A stretch of DNA of 64,000 nt, taken from positions 78,883 through 142,882 of the forward strand of contig NZ_LKEU01000050.1 in the NCBI RefSeq assembly GCF_001766835.1, given 5' to 3'. Within the stretch, counting starts at the first letter, position 1. Each line of letters starts with the position of its first letter. Below, piece by piece: positions 17,135 through 25,819 of this stretch. Both the position numbers and the translations under genes were made by a program. Below the pieces are notes generated by a model. That model did no database searches and had not been told where the DNA came from. It saw only the letters and a program-made list of their open reading frames with translations. The DNA comes from Acetobacterium wieringae (GTDB lineage: Bacteria; Bacillota; Clostridia; Eubacteriales; Eubacteriaceae).

Positions 17135-17217
17135 TGTTTTTTTGATTATTTGTGTTAATTAAAAAAATTTGGGTAAATAAAGAATATAGCTTTTCTCCTC
17201 AAAGCATATTATATTAG

Positions 17218-17258
17218 AAGCGGAACACCCTCACCGGGGTGTTCCGCTTCTCTTTTTG
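17218..17258. terminator. Bidirectional terminator
   Basis: A 12-bp stem, AGCGGAACACCC with its complement, separates the converging permease and SpoIIE-phosphatase genes, with T-rich tracts on both strands. Confidence 0.88.
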
Positions 17259-17299
17259 ATAAAATTACGATTTTTTTATGCTGCCATGATTTGTCCTGA

Positions 17300-18463
17300 T
17301 CAAACGTAGATGATATTCACTTCTTTATTGATGCTCCGCAGCATATCTATCAGTTTTTGGGTCACCCGCCATTTTGTCGTCAGTTCCTCCGGAAAATCCG
17401 GGTTCTGATGGGCCGGATTAATCGAATTCCCCATGATTAAATCAATGGTGGTACATTCGTTCATTAAAATATTTGCCAGCATCGATGCGCCGTTTTTTTC
17501 CTGAAATATTTCCCGACCACAACGATTATTCATATAATCTTCACAGATCCGCAAGGTTTCCTGAAGGGTTAATACCCCCTCTGTTACCAGATCGATCCCT
17601 TTAATGGTAGCGATCGGCGGCACCCGATCCGACATGGTCGAAAAATCAACCTTGACCTCTTCGCCGAATTCCCGGGCCACAATATTGGCAGCGGTTCCGC
17701 CACAGACAATCTTCTTGCCCCGGGCCCGCTCCAGCAGCCGTTTAATCTCGGCATCCTTCTCCTGATCCAGCGGTGGCCCCGAAAAAATGGTGATATATTT
17801 TCGTTCTTCCACCTTAATAACGGCCACCGTGGTATCATCTCCCGGTTCTTCGCCATAAAGGTTGTAGCAAGTATCCACCAGTGCCATCGAAATGTCCTTG
17901 GCCTTTTTGTTTTCATAGGAGCGTGCCAGAACGTAATCCGCCGCTTCTTCCCATTGCCAACCAAAGTTTAACAAATGGCCAATCCCGGCATGAATCACAC
18001 CATCACTGAAAAAGGCCATAATATCGCCTTTTTCGATTTCCATTGAGGTTTCATAAACCGATTTTCCCTGGAATTCAATTTCTTTTCGTTCCAGTTCGAT
18101 AATCTCCCCATCCCGGATAAACACCAGTGGCGGGTTATCAAATTCCAGAATATAAGCCATCCGGTTTCTAAATACCTGCACAATCGTAAAGGTCGAGTAA
18201 GCCATATGGCGAACGCTGCATTTGGGTAGGGTTGCTTCCAGGGTTTCGAGCACATCCATAATCCCCATTTTTTCTTCCAGCATGGTGGCCGCAATGGTAG
18301 AGGTCAGGGTTGCCAGAATATTGGCTTTGACGCCGCTGCCCATGCCATCAGCCAGCACCACTATGACACTTTCATCATTGATCCGAACTTCCACATTATC
18401 GCCGCAAAGCTCTTCATGAACCTTGTTGACACTATCGCTGGCAATATCCATAAATAACGCCAT
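17300..18463 (-). CDS. SpoIIE-type PP2C serine phosphatase (HfsC-like)
   Basis: This 387-aa cytoplasmic protein has a PP2C/SpoIIE fold with the metal-binding motifs VLADGMGSGVKA near residue 36, FFSDGVIHAG and GDDTTVAVIKV. Its C-terminal 150 residues (GPPLDQEKDAEIKRLLERA on) form an extra domain I do not recognise. Its ATG overlaps the stop of the H-cluster protein gene (TAATG), a sign of coupled translation. Together with the two upstream genes it matches the order of hfsA-hfsB-hfsC in clostridial sensory hydrogenase clusters. It probably dephosphorylates a protein in response to redox or H2 state, which is inferred from context. Confidence 0.87.
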   Translation of the reverse strand: MALFMDIASDSVNKVHEELCGDNVEVRINDESVIVVLADGMGSGVKANILATLTSTIAATMLEEKMGIMDVLETLEATLPKCSVRHMAYSTFTIVQVFRNRMAYILEFDNPPLVFIRDGEIIELERKEIEFQGKSVYETSMEIEKGDIMAFFSDGVIHAGIGHLLNFGWQWEEAADYVLARSYENKKAKDISMALVDTCYNLYGEEPGDDTTVAVIKVEERKYITIFSGPPLDQEKDAEIKRLLERARGKKIVCGGTAANIVAREFGEEVKVDFSTMSDRVPPIATIKGIDLVTEGVLTLQETLRICEDYMNNRCGREIFQEKNGASMLANILMNECTTIDLIMGNSINPAHQNPDFPEELTTKWRVTQKLIDMLRSINKEVNIIYV

Positions 18464-20166
18464 TAAACTTCAACCTCCCGACTGGTTACCACTTTCTGGA
18501 GCTTGGTCAGGGTCACCTTGGTTTCAGCCGTGGTTTCACCCAGTAAGCCAGCAATTTCGTGGGCAACCCGCATTTGTTTGTCGATAACCCGTTGGGCCAT
18601 TTTCAGGGTTTCTTCCTGAATTTTTTGCATGTCCTGCTCCTGCTTTTCCTGGCGGGTGATGTCAATAAATATTCCCATATACAGCTCCTGCTCGGGAATA
18701 TAGGTCAAGATTTCCATAAAGGTGCGGTTTTCTCTTTCGTAGTGACCTTTGCCGGTATAGGTATTGCCCCGGTCATGATTGAGTTTTCTAAAGGGATTGT
18801 AATCCAGAGCGTCGACAAAATTGTAACGCATCACATCTTCCTTTTTCATATTAAAGAGGCGTTCCGCCGCAGCATTAAACTCGATGATCCGGAATTTTTT
18901 ATCCAGCACCGCAATGGCGTTGGGGGTGGTAGTGATAATCAAATTCGAAATGGCTTCGGTCTTACTGGTGATCAGTGGCAGACACATATCCAATTCCGCC
19001 ATATTCCAATATACCGCCCGGGCCTTATCCCGACAGGTTTCATAACCACAGGTTCCGCAATTCAGTTCGTCCCGTTCCGTAAATTTGGACATTTGATTGA
19101 GGATTTTTTCCAGCTCTTCGGTCGGTACCTCGCCCAGATGATGAACGGGCCGTTTATGAAATGAACGCCTGGTATCAACCGCTGGAATATCGGTGGAGGG
19201 TTCCTTTTTACTGTTTAAATCAATATAGGTCTGCAGCATCTCCACCTTTTCATATTTAGACAGCGGACTGTGAATATTACCCGGGCCATTGACACAGCCC
19301 TCCTCACAGGCGTTCATTTCGATCCAGTATTTTTTATCCAGCTGGTGAATCTCATCAAGAAACTCCATACAGTCCCTGACTCCATCAATACGCAAAATTT
19401 TCCGGCTGCCATCGAGATTTTCGACACTGTTTTTAGCCAATCCGCCAGTAATCGGATAAAGCCGTCCGGTGTTGGTACCAATGGCATTAAATTCTTCCAT
19501 CGGCATTTTATTGGGGATGATGTTTTCTTTTTTAATCCAGCTGTCAATTTCATCGAAGGTTAAAACCCCATCAATGATGCCCCGGACATCCTTGTCGTGT
19601 ACCTCCATTTTCTTAGCCAGGCAGGAGCCGGCATAGACAATTTTGGCATTAGGATATTTTTCACGAAGAATCTTGCCATGGGCAATCATCGGTGAGACCT
19701 GACGACTCAGCGATGAGAGATACTGAGGATAGTAAATCTCAATGAGGTTTTTGATCGCCGCACAGGATGACGAAATAATAAATTTCTTATCACTGCGATA
19801 CTCATCGGCATAGGCCTTGGCCACCACTTCGGCACCAATCGAGGTCTCCTCGATAATCGTGAAGCCCAGCTCCCGAAGAATTCCCAGATACTGGCGGGGA
19901 TGATCCAGATAATAGGCTGTCGGGAATACCGCTGACAAGCTTAGCACCACCTGCTCGGTTTTCAGCCATTGCTTGATGGTATCGACATCACTATGAATTT
20001 CTTTGGCGTTATGGGGACAGGTAGCAATACAAACACCACAGCCAATACACATGGACTGAATAATCTGAGCATGTTTATCCTTAAGCTTTATGGCTTTCAC
20101 CGGACAATTCCGAATACATTTATAACAATTACGGCATTTATTTTTTGAAAAATTGATAATACTCAA
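18463..20166 (-). CDS. Sensory [FeFe]-hydrogenase-like protein with PAS domain (HfsB-like)
   Basis: This 567-aa protein has two 4Fe-4S sites (Cys11/14/17/21 and Cys40/43/46/50), a reduced H-cluster domain, another FeS motif (CGTCGYETC, residues 370-378, plus Cys395), a PAS domain (about 402-515) and a C-terminal helical region. The four cysteines that hold the H-cluster are kept: Cys135 (SSSCAA), Cys182 (AGSCLAKK), Cys287 and Cys291 (ACEEGCVNG). The neighbouring proton-shuttle cysteine of active enzymes (TSCCPxW) is alanine here, so efficient H2 turnover is unlikely. A sensing role is inferred. It is flanked by a NuoE-like ferredoxin gene and a SpoIIE phosphatase gene. Confidence 0.88.
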   Translation of the reverse strand: MSIINFSKNKCRNCYKCIRNCPVKAIKLKDKHAQIIQSMCIGCGVCIATCPHNAKEIHSDVDTIKQWLKTEQVVLSLSAVFPTAYYLDHPRQYLGILRELGFTIIEETSIGAEVVAKAYADEYRSDKKFIISSSCAAIKNLIEIYYPQYLSSLSRQVSPMIAHGKILREKYPNAKIVYAGSCLAKKMEVHDKDVRGIIDGVLTFDEIDSWIKKENIIPNKMPMEEFNAIGTNTGRLYPITGGLAKNSVENLDGSRKILRIDGVRDCMEFLDEIHQLDKKYWIEMNACEEGCVNGPGNIHSPLSKYEKVEMLQTYIDLNSKKEPSTDIPAVDTRRSFHKRPVHHLGEVPTEELEKILNQMSKFTERDELNCGTCGYETCRDKARAVYWNMAELDMCLPLITSKTEAISNLIITTTPNAIAVLDKKFRIIEFNAAAERLFNMKKEDVMRYNFVDALDYNPFRKLNHDRGNTYTGKGHYERENRTFMEILTYIPEQELYMGIFIDITRQEKQEQDMQKIQEETLKMAQRVIDKQMRVAHEIAGLLGETTAETKVTLTKLQKVVTSREVEV

Positions 20167-20406
20167 TTATTTTCCCCCCATAATTTTCTCGAAGACTTCT
20201 TCCACATTTTCAACAGACGCAGCATAGATGATCTCATCACATTCCACAGCCACACCCTCGGTGCATTTTCCCATACAAAACGATCCCACCAATTCAACCT
20301 CATCCCCCAGCCCCCGCTGATCAATGATCTGGTTCATCGCTTTCACCACCTTATACGATCCATTTACATGACAGGCACTGCCAACACATACTCTTATTGT
20401 CTTCAT
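20167..20406 (-). CDS. NuoE-like thioredoxin-fold [2Fe-2S] ferredoxin (HfsA-like)
   Basis: This 79-aa protein has four cysteines in the C-x4-C...C-x3-C pattern of thioredoxin-like 2Fe-2S ferredoxins (Cys7, Cys12, Cys44, Cys48). An upstream in-frame TTG (20424) overlaps the AAAGGAAAA ribosome site, so I use the ATG at 20406. It is the first gene of the unit and stops one base before the H-cluster protein gene begins. It probably passes electrons to or from the H-cluster protein. Confidence 0.9.
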   Translation of the reverse strand: MKTIRVCVGSACHVNGSYKVVKAMNQIIDQRGLGDEVELVGSFCMGKCTEGVAVECDEIIYAASVENVEEVFEKIMGGK

Positions 20407-20450
20407 CACATTTTCCTTTATCAAAATTTCTAGCTCAATCTGATTGATTC

Positions 20451-20479
20451 ATGGTATCATCAGATTTTTTGTCTGTCAA
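20451..20479 (-). promoter_or_regulatory. Promoter of the Hfs-like unit
   Basis: On the minus strand a perfect TTGACA (20474-20479) and TACCAT (20451-20456) are 17 bp apart, about 45 bp before the ferredoxin start. Confidence 0.7.
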
Positions 20480-20955
20480 CGGCTGGGCAAAAATGTCATG
20501 GTAAAAGACATTTTACAAAATGAGATCAAAATAAGGATAAAAAAACGTACAGTTTTTGATCAATTTTTCACCGCACACATCACTTTTTGACGCTTTTTTT
20601 AATGGTCATTTCAGTTGCTATGAATAAATGATCGGCTACTGGGTATCAACTAACAGAAAGACACAATTCCATGGCAGACTTGACTCAACCTATCTGATTT
20701 GATAAAATAAAACCAATTAAATACAGTTTCATAGTGAAAACAAACAATCCGAATTGAAGAACCTACGGTTTACTATGGTTTTTCAATCGTTAGAGTCTCG
20801 TTAGAAATGACGATGCTTTCCAGTGTGTAGAGGATGGTTAACGCAGAATTTTCGATTGTTTTTTGAGCAATCGATTATTTTTTTTGGATTCACTTCTCTT
20901 TATTGTCGTCTTTAGAGTATCTGCTCTTTTGATAAAATATTTTAGGAGGAAGAAA
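20480..20955. other. Long divergent intergenic region between the Hfs-like unit and tupA
   Basis: About 475 bp without a supported gene. It is AT-rich and contains several short inverted repeats. I looked for the conserved core of the Moco/Tuco riboswitch and saw no convincing match. A tupA promoter must lie in its right part, but no box pair stands out. Confidence 0.5.
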
Positions 20956-21813
20956 ATGAAAAAGAAATTGTCACTATTGGTTATTGTTTTGTTTGTTTGC
21001 ACCATTGCCCTCAGTACGCTGGGCTGTACTCCGGCAAAAAAAGACTTAGAGCCCGGCTCCAACGGAGAAATCATTCTGGCCACCACCACCAGCACCCAGG
21101 ACAGCGGTTTGCTGGAAGAAATTCTGCCCGATTTTGAGGCCCAAACCGGAATTGCCGTCAAGGTTGTCGCCGTGGGCACCGGTAAAGCCATGGAAATGGG
21201 GAAAGCTGGTGAGGCTGATGTCCTTTTAGTACATGCCATCACCCAGGAGGAACAATTTGTCAAAGACGGTTATGGGGTTGAACGTTTTGCCGTTATGCAT
21301 AATGACTTTGTGGTGCTGGGACCAAAAGAAGACCCGGCCAAGGTCAAAACGACAGCTGCTGATAATGCAGTTAAAGCCTTTACCGCCATTGCCGCCGTGC
21401 CCGCAACCTTTGTCTCCCGGGATGATAAATCCGGCACCAATACCAAAGAACTGGAAATCTGGAAAGCTGCCAATATTACTCCAGCTGGTGACTGGTACAT
21501 AAAAACCGGCACTGGGATGGGCGAAACCCTGACCGTCACCAATGAAAAACTGGGCTACACTCTGGCAGACCGGGCCACTTACGCCAACATGAAAGACACC
21601 ATGGCTAATCTGGAAATCGTCTGCGAAGGTGATGAAATGCTTAATAACCCATATGGGGTTATTGCCGTCTCGCCAAGTATTAATGACCAGATCAATGCCG
21701 AAGGTGCCCAGGCGTTTGTGGATTGGATCGTATCTCCTGAAACTCAGGAACTGATCGCATCCTATAAAGTCAATGGCGATCAACTATTTGTTCCGGACGC
21801 TGTTAAAAAATAA
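20956..21813 (+). CDS. tupA: Tungstate ABC transporter, substrate-binding lipoprotein
   Basis: This 285-aa lipoprotein has a signal peptide ending in a lipobox with Cys24 (ALSTLGC) and the oxyanion-binding segment TTTSTQDSGLL at residues 43-53, which marks TupA/WtpA-type binding proteins rather than ModA. The open frame reaches back to 20863, but TTTAGGAGGAAG places the start at 20956. It delivers tungstate to the TupB/TupC importer. Tungsten is probably used in formate dehydrogenase or aldehyde oxidoreductases made with the pterin genes encoded a few kb to the left. Confidence 0.95.
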   Translation: MKKKLSLLVIVLFVCTIALSTLGCTPAKKDLEPGSNGEIILATTTSTQDSGLLEEILPDFEAQTGIAVKVVAVGTGKAMEMGKAGEADVLLVHAITQEEQFVKDGYGVERFAVMHNDFVVLGPKEDPAKVKTTAADNAVKAFTAIAAVPATFVSRDDKSGTNTKELEIWKAANITPAGDWYIKTGTGMGETLTVTNEKLGYTLADRATYANMKDTMANLEIVCEGDEMLNNPYGVIAVSPSINDQINAEGAQAFVDWIVSPETQELIASYKVNGDQLFVPDAVKK

Positions 21814-21822
21814 CAATCAATT

Positions 21823-21855
21823 GAGATCCTGGGAGATGTCATCTTCCAGGATCTC
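21823..21855 (+). promoter_or_regulatory. Hairpin between tupA and tupB
   Basis: A perfect 10-bp stem, GAGATCCTGG with its complement, extends inward with AGATG/CATCT. There is no T run after it. Hairpins in this position commonly protect the binding-protein mRNA so that it is made in excess over the permease. Confidence 0.6.
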
Positions 21856-21870
21856 ATTATGGAGAAATCA

Positions 21871-22578
21871 ATGGACTACATACTCAATGGTTTTGTTGAA
21901 GCCTTTCGGCTGATTTTTTCCTTTGACCCTGAAATCATTCAAATTGTTCTCTTATCGCTTTTCGTCTCTTTTTCATCGACCCTTTACGGAACCTTGATTG
22001 GGGTGCCCCTTGGCGTCATTCTGGGAATCAATAATTTTCGAGGCAAAAAAGTGGTCTCCCGGTTGCTGTATACCTTTATGTCATTTCCACCGGTTATCAT
22101 CGGTTTGTTTACCGCCCTCTTTTTGGCCCGTTCGGGACCCTTCGGCCAGTTTCAGCTGATGTACACCCCTACCGCCATGATCATTGCCCAAACTATTCTG
22201 GTGACGCCGGTTATTATGGGCATCGTCTTTAACCATGCCAGCACCAGCGGCTACGAGGTGGTGCAAACCGGTAAAACATTGGGAGCCCAGGGACTTAATA
22301 TCCTGATATTGCTGGTTCTGGAGCTAAAAGGGGTCATTATGATTGCCCTGGTAACCGGTTTTGGTCGGGCCATTTCGGAAGTTGGTGCCGTTATGATTGT
22401 TGGCGGCAATATCCGGGACTTCACCCGGGTGATGACCACCTTTATCGCCATGAATAACAACATGGGCCAATACAGTGTTTCGATTGCCATGGGTCTGATT
22501 CTGATGACCATCTCGTTTATCACCAATTCTGTTTTATATCACTTTATCATGGGAGATCAGAATGAATATCAAGACTAG
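21871..22578 (+). CDS. tupB: Tungstate ABC transporter, permease
   Basis: This is a 235-aa inner-membrane permease with five to six membrane segments and the ABC-contact EAA-type loop (GYEVVQTGKTLGAQGLN...). Of two in-frame ATGs (21859 and 21871), the second has GGAG five bases upstream and is preferred. It forms the channel with TupC; its last 17 bases overlap tupC. Confidence 0.94.
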   Translation: MDYILNGFVEAFRLIFSFDPEIIQIVLLSLFVSFSSTLYGTLIGVPLGVILGINNFRGKKVVSRLLYTFMSFPPVIIGLFTALFLARSGPFGQFQLMYTPTAMIIAQTILVTPVIMGIVFNHASTSGYEVVQTGKTLGAQGLNILILLVLELKGVIMIALVTGFGRAISEVGAVMIVGGNIRDFTRVMTTFIAMNNNMGQYSVSIAMGLILMTISFITNSVLYHFIMGDQNEYQD

Positions 22579-23278
22579 CCATATTGTTAAGACCTATAAC
22601 CAAAAAAAAGTGCTTCATCTGGATGGCCAATATGGTGAGCTGTTTTTTGAGTCCGGCCAAATTCATGGTATTATTGGGCCCAACGGTTCTGGAAAAACCA
22701 CCTTGATGAAAATAATAGCGGGCCTGATCGCTCCTTCCTCTGGAACGATACGCTACAATGATCATCCCTTATGTCAGGATATTTTTTCCCAAATGACCTA
22801 CTCCACCCATACCCCTACGCTTTTTTCCCGATCTGTCTATGAGAATATTGCCTACCCGTTAAAAATCCGCAACTATGAAAAAGACCGGCTCAATCAGACG
22901 GTGTCGCAACTGCTGGAAGAATTTGATATCAGTGAAATCAAAAATCAGAATGCCCGCCGTCTTTCCGGTGGCGAATCCCAAAAAACCGCATTGGCCCGGG
23001 CGCTGTCTTTTTCGCCGCAGGTACTTTTTTTAGACGAACCAACTGCCAATATTGATCCCAAAAGTATCCAGCTCATTGAAACCGCCCTTAAAAAACGAAA
23101 TCAAGACCAGGGCTTGACCATAATCATCATCACCCATAATCTCAGCCAGGCCTTCCGGATCTGTACCCACTTGACTTTTCTCGATCAGGGCTCCTGTCTG
23201 TTTTCCGACACCCCGGAAAAAATCATGACTTCCACCCATCCAACCATCGATGAATTTATCTCATTCAATCGATTTTAA
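22562..23278 (+). CDS. tupC: Tungstate ABC transporter, ATPase
   Basis: This 238-aa ABC ATPase has Walker A GPNGSGKT (residues 39-46), signature LSGGE (133-137), Walker B VLFLDEP (about 153-159) and a H-loop histidine in IITHN. It lacks the C-terminal oxyanion-sensing TOBE domain of ModC. The start overlaps tupB, which shows tight coupling. It powers tungstate import. Confidence 0.94.
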   Translation: MNIKTSHIVKTYNQKKVLHLDGQYGELFFESGQIHGIIGPNGSGKTTLMKIIAGLIAPSSGTIRYNDHPLCQDIFSQMTYSTHTPTLFSRSVYENIAYPLKIRNYEKDRLNQTVSQLLEEFDISEIKNQNARRLSGGESQKTALARALSFSPQVLFLDEPTANIDPKSIQLIETALKKRNQDQGLTIIIITHNLSQAFRICTHLTFLDQGSCLFSDTPEKIMTSTHPTIDEFISFNRF

Positions 23279-23362
23279 GGTTTTATTGTCATAACTAAAG
23301 GCATATTAAGCTTAAATTTTTTTTTATTCCTGTTTTTTATCTGAGCTGACATGAAATTTTGA

Positions 23363-23392
23363 TTGCAAAAACAGGGATCTTATAGGTATAAT
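23363..23392 (+). promoter_or_regulatory. Promoter of the HD-GYP gene
   Basis: TTGCAA (23363-23368) and TATAAT (23387-23392) are 18 bp apart, about 50 bp before the start codon. Confidence 0.65.
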
Positions 23393-23442
23393 TATTACTT
23401 AGTCCTGACTTTATAACAGGTCATTATATTGGGAGGAAAACC

Positions 23443-24510
23443 ATGAGATATGTACCAACATTTTGCCTGCGTGAAGGAATGATGTTAGGAAATAATCTTT
23501 GGGGTGAACGGGGTGAGCTGATACTTGCCAAAGATACGGTTCTGACTGAAGATTATATCGAACGAATAAAAAAACTGAATTATAATGGCATCTATGTTGA
23601 AGACGATCTAACCAAAGACATTCAAATCATCAATATCATCAATGACCGGGTTCGTGCCGAAACGGTTAAATGTGTGAAAGACGTCTTTATTACCACCGAA
23701 AATAAAGGTTCTTTAAAAAAGAATACCTTTAATGATATGCAAAAACAGATTGAGTCCATTGTTGATGAGATTCTTCAAAATAGCCACATGGTCATTAATA
23801 TGGTGGATTTGAAGGTTTTTGATGATTATACTTATTTCCATTCAGTGAATGTCGCCGTCCTTTCCATCGTTCTGGGAACCGCCCTGGGCTTACGCCGGGA
23901 ACAATTATGCGATCTGGGAATCGGTGCTATTCTGCACGATATCGGCAAGGTTTTTGTCAAGAAAGATATTCTCTGCAAAGCCGGAGTTCTTTCTGATGAC
24001 GAATCCTGTGAAATGCAAAACCATTCCACCCTGGGTTATGATTATATCAAAAAAGTATCAAACATCAATTTGTCCGCCCGAATCGGGATTCTCGATCACC
24101 ATGAAAAATTCGGCGGCGGCGGTTATCCCAACGACTTAAAAGAAGAGAAAATTTCGCTCTTTGGACGGATCATTGCCATTGCCGATGTCTACGATGCCAT
24201 GACCTCTGACCGCCCCTACCGCAAGGCCATCATCCCTTCAGAAGTCATCGAATACATTATGGGTGCTTCTCATACCCTTTTCGATCCGGATCTGGTTGAT
24301 GTCTTTATCCGCAAGATTGCCCCCTATCCGATTGGCACCTGCGTGGAACTGAGCAACCGATTGACTGGAATTATCATTGAGAATTATGAGAACTTTTCCA
24401 TGCGACCCAAGGTTCGAATTTTTAAAAAAGATGGCGAAGATGTGGCCCCCTTTGAACTTGATCTCAGTAACCGGGCCTTCCTGAATATTACCATTACCAG
24501 CATTTTATAA
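23443..24510 (+). CDS. HD-GYP domain protein, probable cyclic-di-GMP phosphodiesterase
   Basis: This 355-aa cytoplasmic protein has an HD-GYP domain: the HD metal pair is His165-Asp166 (LHDIGK), followed by the HHEKFGGGGYP form of the HHExxDGxGYP motif at 219-229 and the FGRIIAIADVYDAMTSDRPYR stretch. The N-terminal 120 residues form a small regulatory region without a recognised name. HD-GYP enzymes degrade cyclic-di-GMP. The canonical GYP is preceded by GGG here, a small change that may not matter. It stands alone between tupC and a strong terminator. Confidence 0.92.
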   Translation: MRYVPTFCLREGMMLGNNLWGERGELILAKDTVLTEDYIERIKKLNYNGIYVEDDLTKDIQIINIINDRVRAETVKCVKDVFITTENKGSLKKNTFNDMQKQIESIVDEILQNSHMVINMVDLKVFDDYTYFHSVNVAVLSIVLGTALGLRREQLCDLGIGAILHDIGKVFVKKDILCKAGVLSDDESCEMQNHSTLGYDYIKKVSNINLSARIGILDHHEKFGGGGYPNDLKEEKISLFGRIIAIADVYDAMTSDRPYRKAIIPSEVIEYIMGASHTLFDPDLVDVFIRKIAPYPIGTCVELSNRLTGIIIENYENFSMRPKVRIFKKDGEDVAPFELDLSNRAFLNITITSIL

Positions 24511-24533
24511 ATTTTCCAAACATGATAAAAGCA

Positions 24534-24576
24534 ACAGAGCGATGTTCCCGATAATGGAACATCGCTCTGTTTTTTT
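24534..24576 (+). terminator. Terminator after the HD-GYP gene
   Basis: A perfect 15-bp stem, ACAGAGCGATGTTCC with its complement, with a 7-base loop and a T7 tract. Confidence 0.93.
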
Positions 24577-24610
24577 CATTTAAAAATCCCGGTTGCCAAT
24601 TCTAATTTCA

Positions 24611-24639
24611 TTGCTATCCGCTTGATTACATGTTAGAAT
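24611..24639 (+). promoter_or_regulatory. Promoter of potABCD
   Basis: TTGCTA (24611-24616) and TAGAAT (24634-24639) are 17 bp apart, about 115 bp before the potA start. Confidence 0.6.
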
Positions 24640-24687
24640 AAATTATTGTAATAGTGCTTATCCATAAGCAATGAATCGCTTAATCAA

Positions 24688-24714
24688 CCCTGGGGAAAGC
24701 CTGGGGATTTTTTT
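24688..24714 (+). promoter_or_regulatory. Possible attenuator hairpin before potA
   Basis: CCC-GG and CC-GGG pair around a GGAAAG loop and are followed by A and T7, in the leader between the promoter and potA. The stem is short and has a mismatch, so it would be a leaky terminator. Upstream, GCTTA and TAAGC (24656-24669) can form a second small stem. Confidence 0.4.
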
Positions 24715-24754
24715 GCTTAAATAGATGGTTTCGATACCACGGAGGATTTATGAA

Positions 24755-25819
24755 TTGAAAAAAAATACCGAAAAGATTATACAAGTTAATAACCTGGTTA
24801 AACACTATGGGGATAAAACCATCATTGATGAAATTAATTTTTCCATCCGCCCCAATGAATTTCTGACCATCCTCGGCCCCAGCGGCTGTGGTAAAACCAC
24901 CCTGCTGCGAATGATTGGGGGATTTGAAACCCCGGACTCTGGAGACATTCTTTTTGAAGGACGAACCCTGCTCAATATCCCGGCCAATAAACGGCCGATT
25001 AATACGGTTTTTCAGAAATATGCCCTGTTCCCCCATTTAAATGTCTATGACAACGTTGCCTTTGGACTAAAAATTCAAAAGAAATCCAAAGACGAAATCG
25101 ATCGGCTGGTTCAAGAAATGCTGCGAATGGTTAATCTTCAGGGCCATGAACAACGGGATGTCAATTCCCTAAGTGGTGGTGAGCAACAACGGGTCGCCAT
25201 TGCCCGGGCGCTGGTCAATCATCCCCAGGTGCTGCTGCTGGACGAGCCCCTGGGAGCCCTGGATCTCAAGCTGCGCAAAAATATGCAACTGGAGCTGAAA
25301 AATCTTCAGAAAAAAACCGGGATCACCTTTATTTACGTCACCCACGATCAGGAAGAAGCAATGACCATGTCCGATACCATCATCATTATGAACCGCGGCC
25401 GGATTCAGCAGATCGGCTCACCGGTGGACATATACAATGAACCCCGAAACGCCTTCGCCGCTGATTTTATTGGCGAAAGCAATATTCTCGAGGCAGTAAT
25501 GCTTAAAGACTGTCTGGTTAAACTTCAGGAAGTGGCCATTCCCTGTGTCGATAAAGGCTTTGAGGAAAATGAAGCCGTGCTCACCGTCATCCGTCCGGAA
25601 GATATCGAAATTCTCCCCCCTGGCGTTGGCTTTCTTGATGGTTTCATTGAAACGGTGACCTTTTTGGGGATGCACTATGAAATTGTCATGACCTGTCAGG
25701 GCATCAACTGGCTGATTCACACCACCCGGGAATTTTTCGCCGGAGACCCAATTAGCATCCAGGTTGACCCCAATAATATTCACATCATGAAAAAGGACAA
25801 CGACCATGAAATCATTTAA
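24755..25819 (+). CDS. potA: Spermidine/putrescine ABC transporter, ATPase
   Basis: This 354-aa ATPase has Walker A GPSGCGKT (41-48), signature LSGGEQQR (139-146), Walker B LLLDEP (159-164) and a C-terminal TOBE-type domain. The only well-placed ribosome site, GGAGG at 24741-24745, points to a TTG start at 24755; the in-frame ATG at 24725 has no ribosome site and would contain that GGAGG inside its coding sequence. Its end overlaps potB by 14 bp. It drives polyamine uptake. Confidence 0.94.
   Translation: MKKNTEKIIQVNNLVKHYGDKTIIDEINFSIRPNEFLTILGPSGCGKTTLLRMIGGFETPDSGDILFEGRTLLNIPANKRPINTVFQKYALFPHLNVYDNVAFGLKIQKKSKDEIDRLVQEMLRMVNLQGHEQRDVNSLSGGEQQRVAIARALVNHPQVLLLDEPLGALDLKLRKNMQLELKNLQKKTGITFIYVTHDQEEAMTMSDTIIIMNRGRIQQIGSPVDIYNEPRNAFAADFIGESNILEAVMLKDCLVKLQEVAIPCVDKGFEENEAVLTVIRPEDIEILPPGVGFLDGFIETVTFLGMHYEIVMTCQGINWLIHTTREFFAGDPISIQVDPNNIHIMKKDNDHEII

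Noticed and set aside
20480..20955. A possible Moco/Tuco riboswitch upstream of tupA
   Set aside because: The position is attractive, but I could not find the conserved paired core; only unrelated short inverted repeats are present. A covariance-model search would settle it.
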